A stretch of 7,098 nt of DNA from Bacteroidota bacterium (GTDB lineage Bacteria; Bacteroidota; Bacteroidia; B-17B0; B-17BO), in contig JANXRU010000004.1 in NCBI GenBank assembly GCA_025356715.1, positions 1-7,098 on the forward strand, in the 5' to 3' direction. The notes under the pieces were generated by a model. The model had not been told where the DNA came from and searched no databases. It saw only the letters and a program-made list of their open reading frames with translations. Below are positions 1 to 6,445 of this stretch, one piece after another. Within the stretch, counting starts at the first letter, position 1. Each line of letters starts with the position of its first letter. The translations under genes and the position numbers were made by a program.

Positions 1-509
1 GATGAGCAGGCGCCTGTAGCAATGCCCATTACATAACCACCAAAAATACCTAATACCATGCTTAAGGCAATTAAAAAAGGCATAATAATAATACCAGCGG
101 CTATTTTAGGTAAAATTAAATAACCTGCCGAATTAATTCCCATAATTTCTAAGGCATCAATTTGTTCTGTAATACGCATAGAGCCAATTTCGGAAGCAAT
201 ATTGGAGCCTATTTTGCCTGCTAATATTAAACAAACGATGGTGGGACAAAACTCTAATATCATGGATTCGCGAACAGTAAACCCAACGGCGTATAAAGGA
301 ATTAATGGCCCGCTAAATCCATAAGCAGATTGGATAGTAATGACGCCACCCATAAAAAAAGCAATAATTGCAATAATAGGTAATGAACTTATACCAATAT
401 TATCCATTTCATGAATAATTTGTTTAATATACACCGATAGCTTCTCTGGCTTACTAAACACACGTTTAATAAGGATAAAATACCTACCAAGATGAAAAAA
501 CAAACTCAT
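1..509 (-). CDS. mlaE: MlaE-family ABC transporter permease (partial, C-terminus beyond window)
   Basis: This is the N-terminal 169 codons of an inner-membrane permease of the MlaE/YrbE family, which pairs with an MlaF-type ATPase and an MCE-domain protein (MlaD) to move phospholipids between inner and outer membranes. The reading frame is open from the ATG at 509 to the window edge. The family's signature block is visible at residues 97-124: AGKIGSNIASEIGSMR followed by ITEQIDALEIMG. Hydrophobic segments lie at about residues 41-62, 82-98 and 130-163. A short amphipathic N-terminus (SLFFHLGRYFILIKRVF) precedes them, as is usual. Family members are about 245-260 residues, so roughly a third is missing. 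The ATPase and MCE genes would be expected further left, but that is inference. The start is chosen because it gives the expected distance to the first membrane segment; no Shine-Dalgarno sequence is seen. The family is very secure; the exact lipid and partners are not. Confidence 0.93.
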   Translation of the reverse strand, partial: MSLFFHLGRYFILIKRVFSKPEKLSVYIKQIIHEMDNIGISSLPIIAIIAFFMGGVITIQSAYGFSGPLIPLYAVGFTVRESMILEFCPTIVCLILAGKIGSNIASEIGSMRITEQIDALEIMGINSAGYLILPKIAAGIIIMPFLIALSMVLGIFGGYVMGIATGACS

Positions 510-600
510 TTATTGAAACAATTTATAGATGGCTAATATACTAATTTGTTTAAACTCTTTTTAGGGCATTTCTATTTAATCCTTTCTCATCCTTAAACTT

Positions 601-608
601 CAAAAATA
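601..608 (-). promoter_or_regulatory. Candidate -7 box (TATTTTTG) for the MlaE-type permease gene
   Basis: Read on the minus strand this is TATTTTTG, an exact match to the Bacteroidota -7 consensus TAnnTTTG, lying 91 bases upstream of the permease start. It sits downstream of the stress-protein terminator, so a separate promoter is expected in this 244-base gap. No TTTG -33 box is seen at the usual distance. The motif is short and the region AT-rich, so chance is a real alternative. Apart from this box and the terminator I see nothing else in 510-753. Confidence 0.3.
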
Positions 609-700
609 AAAGCCTCAAATACCAATGTACTATGCTTTTTTATTTTTTCGTTCGTCTCCACAAATGAATAAATAGAGGCGCTCTTTACAAATAATGGGGT

Positions 701-736
701 AAAAAAAAGCCACAGATTATATTGAAATCTGTGGCT
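701..736 (-). terminator. Intrinsic terminator of the universal stress protein gene
   Basis: A perfect 11-bp inverted repeat (AGCCACAGATT at 708-718, AATCTGTGGCT at 726-736) encloses a 7-base loop. On the minus strand the stem is followed directly by eight T residues (complement of 701-708). It begins 17 bases beyond the stop codon of the stress-protein gene. The opposite side is also T-rich (743-749), but no plus-strand gene enters from the left, so the minus strand is its likely direction. It should separate the stress-protein transcript from the permease gene. Confidence 0.9.
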
Positions 737-753
737 AATGCTATTTTTTTATT

Positions 754-1581
754 TTAAAAACCAGTACCAAAATGAGTCATACTCTCTTTTTTAACTGGAT
801 TAATTGTCATTACTGGTAAATTACTGACATCAACCACTTTTTGAGCTTCAGTTCCACTGAAGTATTCCTTAATACTCAAAGTTGGTTTATTCATTATTAT
901 AATTAAGTCAGATTCAATTTTATTAGCATATTCAACAATGGTATCAGCTACGCTTTCGCTTGCTAATGATTTATTAGAACAAGAAATTCCTTTTCCTTTG
1001 ATATATTGTTTTACTTGATGAGAGTATGCTAACAATTGATTTTCGTATGCCGCATCAGACAAACTAAATACACCTAAAATACGGATTGAAGCTCCAAAGT
1101 AATGAGCAAATTGAACAGCAACATCAACCTTTTCGCGAGATTCGCGAGATAAATCTAAAGGCAATAAAATATTTTCGCAACCGTCTTTGTGATCTTTTCC
1201 TCTAATTGAGATTACAGGACAAACACATTCTCTTATCATTTTAGAAGCACTTGTACCAACTATATTCTTTGAACTCATGTGGCTTTCTAAACCAACAATT
1301 ACTAAAGTAGCTGCAATTTCAATTGCAACACGAGGAACTTCGTGATAAATATTCCCCTTCACATTCATAAACTCAGTAGGAACGCCACTTTCAGACTCTG
1401 TTTGTTTAGTTAGTGCTTTTAGCTCCTCATACATTTCACCACCTACTTTTTCATAAGAATGAAGTAATACAATCTTAGAATGGGTGTATTTAGCCAAATT
1501 ATAAGCTTGTTTAACCGCTAATAAAGATTGTTCTGTAAAATCAATTGGAATTAATAATGTGCCACGTTCTTGAAGCTTCAT
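754..1581 (-). CDS. Universal stress protein with two UspA domains
   Basis: A 275-residue cytoplasmic protein with two tandem UspA folds, a common Bacteroidota arrangement. Domain 1 (about residues 7-127) starts with TLLIPIDFTEQS and contains LVIVGLESHMS and NIVGTSASKMI before CPVISIRG. Domain 2 (about 136-261) starts with NILLPLDLSRES and ends with LPVMTINP. UspA proteins are induced by starvation and other stresses; some bind ATP and others do not. The ATP-loop signature G-2x-G-9x-G(S/T) is degraded here: domain 1 has G97 but Ser at position 100 and G109-T110 one residue off register, and domain 2 keeps only S242-G243-T244. ATP binding is therefore doubtful. It appears monocistronic: a terminator follows, and upstream it diverges from rpsP. 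The start gives a normal family N-terminus. The family call is secure; the physiological role cannot be told from sequence. Confidence 0.93.
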   Translation of the reverse strand: MKLQERGTLLIPIDFTEQSLLAVKQAYNLAKYTHSKIVLLHSYEKVGGEMYEELKALTKQTESESGVPTEFMNVKGNIYHEVPRVAIEIAATLVIVGLESHMSSKNIVGTSASKMIRECVCPVISIRGKDHKDGCENILLPLDLSRESREKVDVAVQFAHYFGASIRILGVFSLSDAAYENQLLAYSHQVKQYIKGKGISCSNKSLASESVADTIVEYANKIESDLIIIMNKPTLSIKEYFSGTEAQKVVDVSNLPVMTINPVKKESMTHFGTGF

Positions 1582-1602
1582 AAGAGTTAAGTTTTTAGCT
1601 TA

Positions 1603-1610
1603 CAAAAATA
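1603..1610 (-). promoter_or_regulatory. Candidate -7 box (TATTTTTG) of the stress-protein gene
   Basis: On the minus strand this reads TATTTTTG, an exact TAnnTTTG match 21 bases upstream of the start codon, implying a very short leader. A second identical octamer lies at 1639-1646 and would be the alternative box. Neither has a clear TTTG -33 element at the standard spacing. The spacer is very AT-rich, so one of the two may be chance. Confidence 0.35.
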
Positions 1611-1682
1611 GTCAATTAAATGATATTTAATAGCTTATCAAAAATATTTTCAAAAATCGGAAGCTAATTGAATTAAATTAAC

Positions 1683-1692
1683 GATATTTGCA
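1683..1692 (+). promoter_or_regulatory. Probable -7 region of rpsP (GATATTTGCA)
   Basis: GATATTTGCA differs from the Bacteroidota -7 consensus TAnnTTTG at one position (G for T at the first base). The CA after TTTG, seen here, is typical of strong Flavobacteriia promoters as I know them. It lies 24 bases before the rpsP start, leaving a short A-rich leader (AAAAAAATAACAAA) with no Shine-Dalgarno sequence. No convincing -33 box is seen. Confidence 0.4.
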
Positions 1693-1716
1693 CCCTAAAT
1701 TTAAAAAAATAACAAA

Positions 1717-2256
1717 ATGGCAGTAAAGATTAGACTACAAAGACACGGTAAGAAAGACGCAGCGTTTTTCCACGTAGTAGCAGCGGATGGTCGTGCACCA
1801 AGAGATGGAGCTTTTATCGAAAAATTAGGAACTTACAATCCTAATACCAACCCAGCAACGATTGATTTAAATTTTGAAGCAACTTTAAAATGGCTTCAAG
1901 ATGGTGCAGAACCAACAGATACTTGTAAAGCGATTTTATCGTACAAGGGTATTTTAATGAAAAAACACTTATTAGATGGTGTAAAAAAAGGTGCCTTAAC
2001 TGAAGCGCAAGTTGAAGAGCGATTTGCAAAATGGTTAGATTCAAAAGCAACTAAAATTAACTCTAAAAAAGATGGTTTATCAACTGATGCTAAAAAAGCG
2101 GTAGTTGCTAAATTAAAAGCAGAAACAGCAGCTAAAGATGCTAAAACAGCTAAAATTGCAGCTAAAACAGCTGTAGTTGAGCCAGTTGCAGAAGTAGAAG
2201 CAGAAGCGCCAGCAGCAGATGCTACTGAAGCACCAGCTGAAAATACAGAAGCTTAA
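1717..2256 (+). CDS. rpsP: 30S ribosomal protein S16 (bS16) with long C-terminal extension
   Basis: bS16 is a primary assembly protein of the 30S subunit that binds 16S rRNA. The N-terminal 82 residues carry the family pattern: VKIRLQRHGKKDAAFFHVV, then ADGRAPRDGAFIEKLGTYNP, then a helix with TLKWLQDGAEPTDT and the ILSYKGILMKKHL end. Typical bS16 is about 80-90 residues; this one is 179. Residues 83-120 continue with a conserved-looking Bacteroidota segment (GVKKGALTEAQVEERFAKW). The rest is low-complexity: Lys/Ala-rich at about 122-152, then Ala/Glu/Pro-rich and acidic at 153-179. Such tails are known in the phylum; their role is not established to my knowledge. No rimM or trmD follows, because the gene ends at a terminator and faces a convergent gene. 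The start matches the conserved MAVKIRL N-terminus. Confidence 0.98.
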   Translation: MAVKIRLQRHGKKDAAFFHVVAADGRAPRDGAFIEKLGTYNPNTNPATIDLNFEATLKWLQDGAEPTDTCKAILSYKGILMKKHLLDGVKKGALTEAQVEERFAKWLDSKATKINSKKDGLSTDAKKAVVAKLKAETAAKDAKTAKIAAKTAVVEPVAEVEAEAPAADATEAPAENTEA

Positions 2257-2274
2257 TTCATCATTACAAATTCT

Positions 2275-2310
2275 AAAAAAACTGATAAGAAATTTCTTAT
2301 CAGTTTTTTT
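2275..2310 (+). terminator. Palindromic intrinsic terminator after rpsP (probably bidirectional)
   Basis: A perfect palindrome has 12-bp arms (ACTGATAAGAAA at 2281-2292, TTTCTTATCAGT at 2293-2304), extended by six A on the left and six T on the right, giving 18 paired positions. It begins 18 bases after the rpsP stop codon. The flanking A and T runs supply a U-tract on either strand, so it can also stop transcripts arriving from the convergent TPR gene. Confidence 0.93.
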
Positions 2311-2383
2311 ATGCGTTATAAAAAATGAAGCGATTAGGTGTAATATCAATACTTATTATAAAATAGCCCAAATAATTTAAAAT

Positions 2384-2416
2384 ACCATTTCCGAAGTTTG
2401 AAACTTTGGGAATGGT
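2384..2416 (+). other. Imperfect hairpin between convergent genes
   Basis: ACCATT (2384-2389) pairs with AATGGT (2411-2416), and the stem continues inward through CC/GG and AAGTTT/AAACTT to a very tight loop near 2400. The two irregular positions (2390 with 2410, 2393 with 2407) are U-G wobbles in plus-strand RNA but A-C mismatches in minus-strand RNA. It lies 61 bases past the stop of the TPR gene and could act as that gene's terminator, but the minus-strand flank is only loosely T-rich, and the pairing favours the plus strand. Its role is open. Confidence 0.5.
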
Positions 2417-2477
2417 TTACATTGTATAGCTGTCATTATTATTTTTTATGCCAGTTTTCAAAATGCCGTATAACTAT

Positions 2478-3503
2478 TTATTTGTTTATCGTATTTATTG
2501 ACTCAACAGCAGGCAAGTAGTTAGGTTTTAAATTCAAGCACATACTAAAATCTGCCATAGCATTATTTTTATCATTTAACTCTTGATAACAAACACCGCG
2601 GGCGTAATAAGCCTCAGCATATTTTGGATTTGCAGAAATTGCTTTGGAAAAATAGTCAAAAGCTTTAGTGGCATCATTATTTTTTTCTAATTCTATCGCC
2701 CCTAAATTGTACAAAGAAAACATATGAAGGGAATCAATACTTAAAATACGTTTGTAAATTACAATAGCAGCATCTATTTTACTAAGATCTTGAAGTAATT
2801 TAGCTTTGGCATAAAGAGCTTCTACTGAATTTGGGTTTATAGCTATTGCATTTTCATAATATTCTAAAGCAATACCATTTTTTCTTGAAGCGTAAATTAA
2901 TCCTAAGTCTAAGAAAGCACCATAGTTTTTATTATCTTGTTCAATAGCGGTTTCTAAACTAGAAATTGCTTTGGCTGTATCGCCTATTTCTTTATAAATA
3001 TTACCTTTCAAATAATAGGCCTTAGCTAAATTTTCGTTTACTTTTAAAGCCTGATTTATTTTAGCAAATGCATATTCATATTGCTTCACGAAATAAAACA
3101 ACTCACCTAATTTAAGTAAGCCATCTGTATTTGTTGGGAATTTAACTACTACTTTTTCCAAAACATCTTTGCAATTTTTTGTTTCATTAGCAGCAAAAAA
3201 CACATCTGCCTGCGTTAAATAAAAATTAGCATTTGTACTATCCATACGAATTGATCTTTTAGCATCATTAATAGCATCTTCTAATTGTTTGTATTTTAAA
3301 TAAATTTTAGCACGTTCATTATAAAGACTAGCGTCATTAGGATTTTCCATTATTTTTTGATTAACCGCTTTTAATTCGGGCGCATTAATTATTTTGTATA
3401 AAGAATCTGTATGCGCAACGTTTTCGGTAAGTTTTTCCTCACCTGACTTGCAAGAATTAAGAAAAAAAACAATAAGTGTGAAAAATAAAATAGAAATACG
3501 CAT
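2478..3503 (-). CDS. TPR-repeat lipoprotein
   Basis: A 341-residue predicted lipoprotein. The N-terminus (MRISILFFTLIVFFLNSC) is a type II signal peptide with lipobox L15-N16-S17-C18, so Cys18 should be lipidated and the protein anchored in an envelope membrane. After a linker with E22-E23, about eight tetratricopeptide repeats run from residue 58 to 331, with the expected 34-residue period and clear helix pairs such as SLYNERAKIYLKYKQLEDAI, AKAYYLKGNIYKEIGDTAKA and AEAYYARGVCYQELNDKNNA. TPR arrays are protein-binding scaffolds; no enzymatic domain is present. Family relatives are widespread in Bacteroidota, usually without a defined partner, and the neighbours give no clue. The start is the only Met giving a complete signal peptide, with a -7 box just upstream. 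The gene appears monocistronic. Confidence 0.92.
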   Translation of the reverse strand: MRISILFFTLIVFFLNSCKSGEEKLTENVAHTDSLYKIINAPELKAVNQKIMENPNDASLYNERAKIYLKYKQLEDAINDAKRSIRMDSTNANFYLTQADVFFAANETKNCKDVLEKVVVKFPTNTDGLLKLGELFYFVKQYEYAFAKINQALKVNENLAKAYYLKGNIYKEIGDTAKAISSLETAIEQDNKNYGAFLDLGLIYASRKNGIALEYYENAIAINPNSVEALYAKAKLLQDLSKIDAAIVIYKRILSIDSLHMFSLYNLGAIELEKNNDATKAFDYFSKAISANPKYAEAYYARGVCYQELNDKNNAMADFSMCLNLKPNYLPAVESINTINK

Positions 3504-3519
3504 ATAAGTAGTTTTAACA

Positions 3520-3527
3520 CAAATATA
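3520..3527 (-). promoter_or_regulatory. Candidate -7 box (TATATTTG) of the TPR lipoprotein gene
   Basis: The minus strand reads TATATTTG, an exact TAnnTTTG match 16 bases upstream of the lipoprotein start codon. The implied leader is about ten bases, short but in line with the other candidate promoters in the window. No -33 TTTG box is evident. Confidence 0.45.
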
Positions 3528-3605
3528 CGAAATGAGTAGTATGTATATCGTGATATAGTATAATAAAATGAGCTATGTTGAATACAGGTGTTTTTATTGT
3601 GTTCT

Positions 3606-3650
3606 ACTTGTTTTATTTGAACAAGTTCTAATCATAAAAATATTAGAATT
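3606..3650. repeat. Two adjacent overlapping inverted repeats in a divergent spacer
   Basis: ACTTGTT (3606-3612) and AACAAGT (3620-3626) form a 7-bp stem with a 7-base loop. TTCTAAT (3626-3632) and ATTAGAA (3642-3648) form a second 7-bp stem with a 9-base loop, extendable by a G-T wobble and an A-T pair. The first right arm overlaps a perfect 10-base palindrome, GAACAAGTTC (3619-3628). They lie between the two divergent promoter candidates (3520-3527 and 3683-3690), where an operator could be expected. AT-rich DNA makes short inverted repeats common, so a regulatory role is only a possibility. Confidence 0.35.
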
Positions 3651-3682
3651 TGATCAAGATTTTTTTATTCAGAATATAAACA

Positions 3683-3690
3683 TACATTTG
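3683..3690 (+). promoter_or_regulatory. Candidate -7 box (TACATTTG) of the propeller protein gene
   Basis: TACATTTG is an exact TAnnTTTG match ending 19 bases before the start codon at 3710. The nearest upstream TTTG (3649-3652) is about 30 bases away, longer than the usual spacing to a -33 box, so the -33 element is uncertain. Transcription would begin near 3696-3700, leaving a leader of only about 10-14 bases. Confidence 0.45.
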
Positions 3691-3709
3691 GTATATCTAA
3701 CACTATGTA

Positions 3710-6445
3710 ATGAAAAAACATTTACTCCTAATTTTAATGATTTTCTTATTTCACTTTTTTTATGCTCAGAATTTTGAATGGGCAAAGCAATTTAAAGGGT
3801 CTGGCTCATATGACATGTCATATATCAATTCTGTAGACAATCAGGGGAACGTTTATTCATTAGGCAGTTATAATGGAGTAACCGATTTTGATCCTGGTAT
3901 TAATACTTATACTCTATCTGGGACAGGTATATCGCTAACAAAATTAGATGCGGATGGTAATTTTATTTGGGCAAAAAAAATGGGGGGAAGTATATCTAAT
4001 GGCGGTTATGATATGGTAATTGGTCCGAGTGGAAATTTAATAATTATAAGTTATTTAAATGGAACTATGGATTTTGATCCTGGAGTTGGGGTTTTTAATC
4101 TTACGGGCAGTGGGAATTTGGCCGTTACTAAATTAAACCCACAGGGTAATTTTATTTGGGCAAAGTCAATTGGGCAAGGACTATTAGTAAATGCAACTGC
4201 TATAGTTGTTGATTCTTTGAGTAATATATATACAATTGGAAGATTTCAAGGCGCAGGCGATTTTGACCCAAGTACTTCAACTTACAATTTAAGTTCTATT
4301 GGGTATTATGATATTTTTGTTAACAAGTTAGATTCTTCCGGGAATTTTTTATGGGTAAAGCAAATTGCAGGATCTTCTGATGAAACAGCTACCGATATAA
4401 CAATCGACAAAAAAAGCAATATTTATATTACAGGGTATTTTTCAGGAAATACTGATTTTGATCCTAGTATAAATACCTATACGTTCAATAGTGCTAATGC
4501 GGGCTATATATGTAAATTAGATTCGAGTGGTAGTTTTATTTGGGCTAAACAATTTAATTCAATAACAGATTACTGTTATCCATTATCAATAACAATTGAT
4601 GCAAAAGCTAATGTATATACAACTGGTCTATTTAAAGGAATATGTGATTTTGACCCAAGTCTAGCTGCATATACACTTACAAACACATCTGGTTATAATG
4701 AAGATTCCTTTATCAATAGATTAGATTCTTCTGGTAATTTTATTTGGTGTAAACAAGTAGAAGGATGGAGTAATGATAGAGGTGTTTCTATTGCGGTTGA
4801 CCAATTAAAATATGTTTACTTAACTGGTTTCTATTCTTCAAATACGGATTTTGATCCAGGACTTGGGATATATAATCTAACAAGCACAGGAGGTTCTGAT
4901 GGTTATATTTTAAAATTAGATTCGTTAGGTAATTTTGTATGGGTAAATGATATAGGGACTGATAATTTATGGCCTTCAATTGTTTTAGACCCAGCTGGTA
5001 ATATTTATCATGCAGGTACATTTTATGGCAATATGGATTTTGACCCTAGTACAGGGACATATACTTTAAGTTCTTTTGGTGGTAATTCCGATCTATATCT
5101 TGCAAAATTAAGTCAAGGTATTTGTTCTAATCTTACCCTTATTGTTGATAGTATTTCGAATTTAACTTGTAATAATATTAGTACAGGTTATTGTTCAACC
5201 CATGGTGCTAATGGTTTTGCTCCTTATTATTTCTCTTGGAATACCTCGCCGATTAATTATAGTCCGATTGTTACATTTACAACAGCAGGTATATATACTA
5301 TAATGATGAGGGATAGTAATAATTGTACAAGATCAAGATCTTTTTTAATAAATAATAATGCTGCTCCAACAGGCTTTGATTTAAATACAAACTTAATTAC
5401 AAATTCGTTTCGTTCAGGTTTTAATTCACATATTTGGCTTGATGCTTTTAATGATGGATGTTCATTAACTAATGGTCAATTAAAATTGGTCCTAGATAAT
5501 AAAATAAATTTTATTAGTTCTTTGCCTGCTCCAACGAATTATTCAGGAGATACACTCATGTGGAATTTCAACCTAATTAATTTTGATTCATTACATATCA
5601 AACCCGTAATTTCTATAAAAACACCTTCTACAACAATTATTGGAGATACAGTTTGTCTTCAATCTATAATTATACCAGTTAATTCTGATTTTAATTCTTC
5701 TAATAATATCAAAACTTTTTGTTTTCTTGTTAAAAACGGATATGACCCAAATGATAAACAAGTCTATCCTAAAGGTATATGCACTCCTGGTTATATTTTA
5801 AATAATCAATTATTAACTTATACTATCCGTTTTCAAAATGTTGGCACAGCTAGCGCTATTAATATTATAGTAATGGATAGTTTAAATGCTAATTTAGATT
5901 TAAATTCAGTGCGGGTTATTGGCTCAAGTCATACAATGTATACTGAGGTTTTACCAAATAATATTTTAAAATTTCATTTTGATAATATTAACCTAGCTGA
6001 TAGTACCAACAATGAAATTGGAAGCCATGGGTATGTCATCTTTGAAGTTTTGCCATTACCTAATTTACCTATTGGAACCTTAATTACAAATAAAGCTGAT
6101 ATATACTTTGACTTTAATGTTCCTGTAACAACAAATAAAGAAATAAATACAATAATCAATGTTTTACCTTCATATTGTGGTATTGCAACAGACATTCGTT
6201 CATTTGAAAACAGCAACATCAATTTGTATCCAAATCCTAATACTGGTAGGTTTGCGATAGTATTAAACAATATCCAGTCGCATTTTGATATAGAGATTAT
6301 AGATATGTTGGGGCAACTTGTGAAGACGGTATCTGCATCAAATACTGATAAAATTAATTTGGAATTAGAAAACCCTGCTGGAATTTATTTTGCAAAAATA
6401 ATTACTGGAAACAATCAATACATAATAAAACTATTGAAACAATAA
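3710..6445 (+). CDS. Secreted seven-repeat SBBP beta-propeller protein with T9SS sorting domain
   Basis: A 911-residue exported protein. Residues 1-19 (MKKHLLLILMIFLFHFFYA) are a Sec signal peptide, probably cut before Q20. Residues 21-467 hold seven repeats of about 64 residues resembling the SBBP propeller repeat. Each has a GNFIWAK-type strand (Trp at 24, 87, 150, 215, 278, 346, 411), an N-[VI]-Y-type strand (weaker in repeat 2) and a DFDP[GS]xxxY[TN]L-type segment (DFDP at 59, 121, 184, 249, 313, 380, 443). Residues about 482-547 resemble a SprB/Ig-like repeat (FSWNT, TFTTAGIYTIMMRDSNNC). Residues about 678-817 match the DUF11/DUF7619-type domain common ahead of T9SS tails (YDPNDKQVYP, LTYTIRFQNVGTASA, DIYFDFNVPVTTN). 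Residues 836-911 are a type A T9SS C-terminal domain (NLYPNPNTGRF, IIDMLGQLV, GIYFAKI, IIKLL). It should be carried across the outer membrane and displayed or released. The ligand is unknown and no catalytic motif is visible. It appears monocistronic. Confidence 0.93.
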   Translation: MKKHLLLILMIFLFHFFYAQNFEWAKQFKGSGSYDMSYINSVDNQGNVYSLGSYNGVTDFDPGINTYTLSGTGISLTKLDADGNFIWAKKMGGSISNGGYDMVIGPSGNLIIISYLNGTMDFDPGVGVFNLTGSGNLAVTKLNPQGNFIWAKSIGQGLLVNATAIVVDSLSNIYTIGRFQGAGDFDPSTSTYNLSSIGYYDIFVNKLDSSGNFLWVKQIAGSSDETATDITIDKKSNIYITGYFSGNTDFDPSINTYTFNSANAGYICKLDSSGSFIWAKQFNSITDYCYPLSITIDAKANVYTTGLFKGICDFDPSLAAYTLTNTSGYNEDSFINRLDSSGNFIWCKQVEGWSNDRGVSIAVDQLKYVYLTGFYSSNTDFDPGLGIYNLTSTGGSDGYILKLDSLGNFVWVNDIGTDNLWPSIVLDPAGNIYHAGTFYGNMDFDPSTGTYTLSSFGGNSDLYLAKLSQGICSNLTLIVDSISNLTCNNISTGYCSTHGANGFAPYYFSWNTSPINYSPIVTFTTAGIYTIMMRDSNNCTRSRSFLINNNAAPTGFDLNTNLITNSFRSGFNSHIWLDAFNDGCSLTNGQLKLVLDNKINFISSLPAPTNYSGDTLMWNFNLINFDSLHIKPVISIKTPSTTIIGDTVCLQSIIIPVNSDFNSSNNIKTFCFLVKNGYDPNDKQVYPKGICTPGYILNNQLLTYTIRFQNVGTASAINIIVMDSLNANLDLNSVRVIGSSHTMYTEVLPNNILKFHFDNINLADSTNNEIGSHGYVIFEVLPLPNLPIGTLITNKADIYFDFNVPVTTNKEINTIINVLPSYCGIATDIRSFENSNINLYPNPNTGRFAIVLNNIQSHFDIEIIDMLGQLVKTVSASNTDKINLELENPAGIYFAKIITGNNQYIIKLLKQ
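3770..5110 (+). repeat. Seven in-frame ~190-bp coding repeats (propeller blades)
   Basis: The repeat region inside the propeller gene encodes seven units. Distances between successive DFDP motifs are 62, 63, 65, 64, 67 and 63 codons. Most units have diverged at DNA level, but an identical 20-base stretch encoding GNFIWAK occurs at 3956-3975 and again at 4145-4164, exactly 63 codons apart. This suggests growth by internal duplication, with repeats 1-2 and 2-3 boundaries sharing the most recent ancestry or having been homogenised. That history is inference from one shared stretch. Confidence 0.85.

Noticed and set aside
1841..2349. Minus-strand open frames opposite rpsP (1841-2050 and 2113-2349)
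   Set aside because: They are antisense to a highly conserved gene. The Cys/Phe/Ser-rich composition of the second is just the complement of the Lys/Ala/Glu codons of the rpsP tail, and it also crosses the terminator.
3568..3777. A 69-codon plus-strand open frame ahead of and overlapping the start of the propeller gene
   Set aside because: It runs through the inverted repeats and promoter region, overlaps the signal peptide codons of the well-supported gene in another frame, and has no recognisable protein features.
3770..5110. CRISPR or tandem non-coding repeat
   Set aside because: The repeats are long, in frame, diverged at DNA level and conserved as protein blades, so they are coding.
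4788..6270. Minus-strand open frames within the propeller gene (4788-5021 and 5974-6270)
   Set aside because: They lie opposite conserved domains of the secreted protein and show no family resemblance or promoter.
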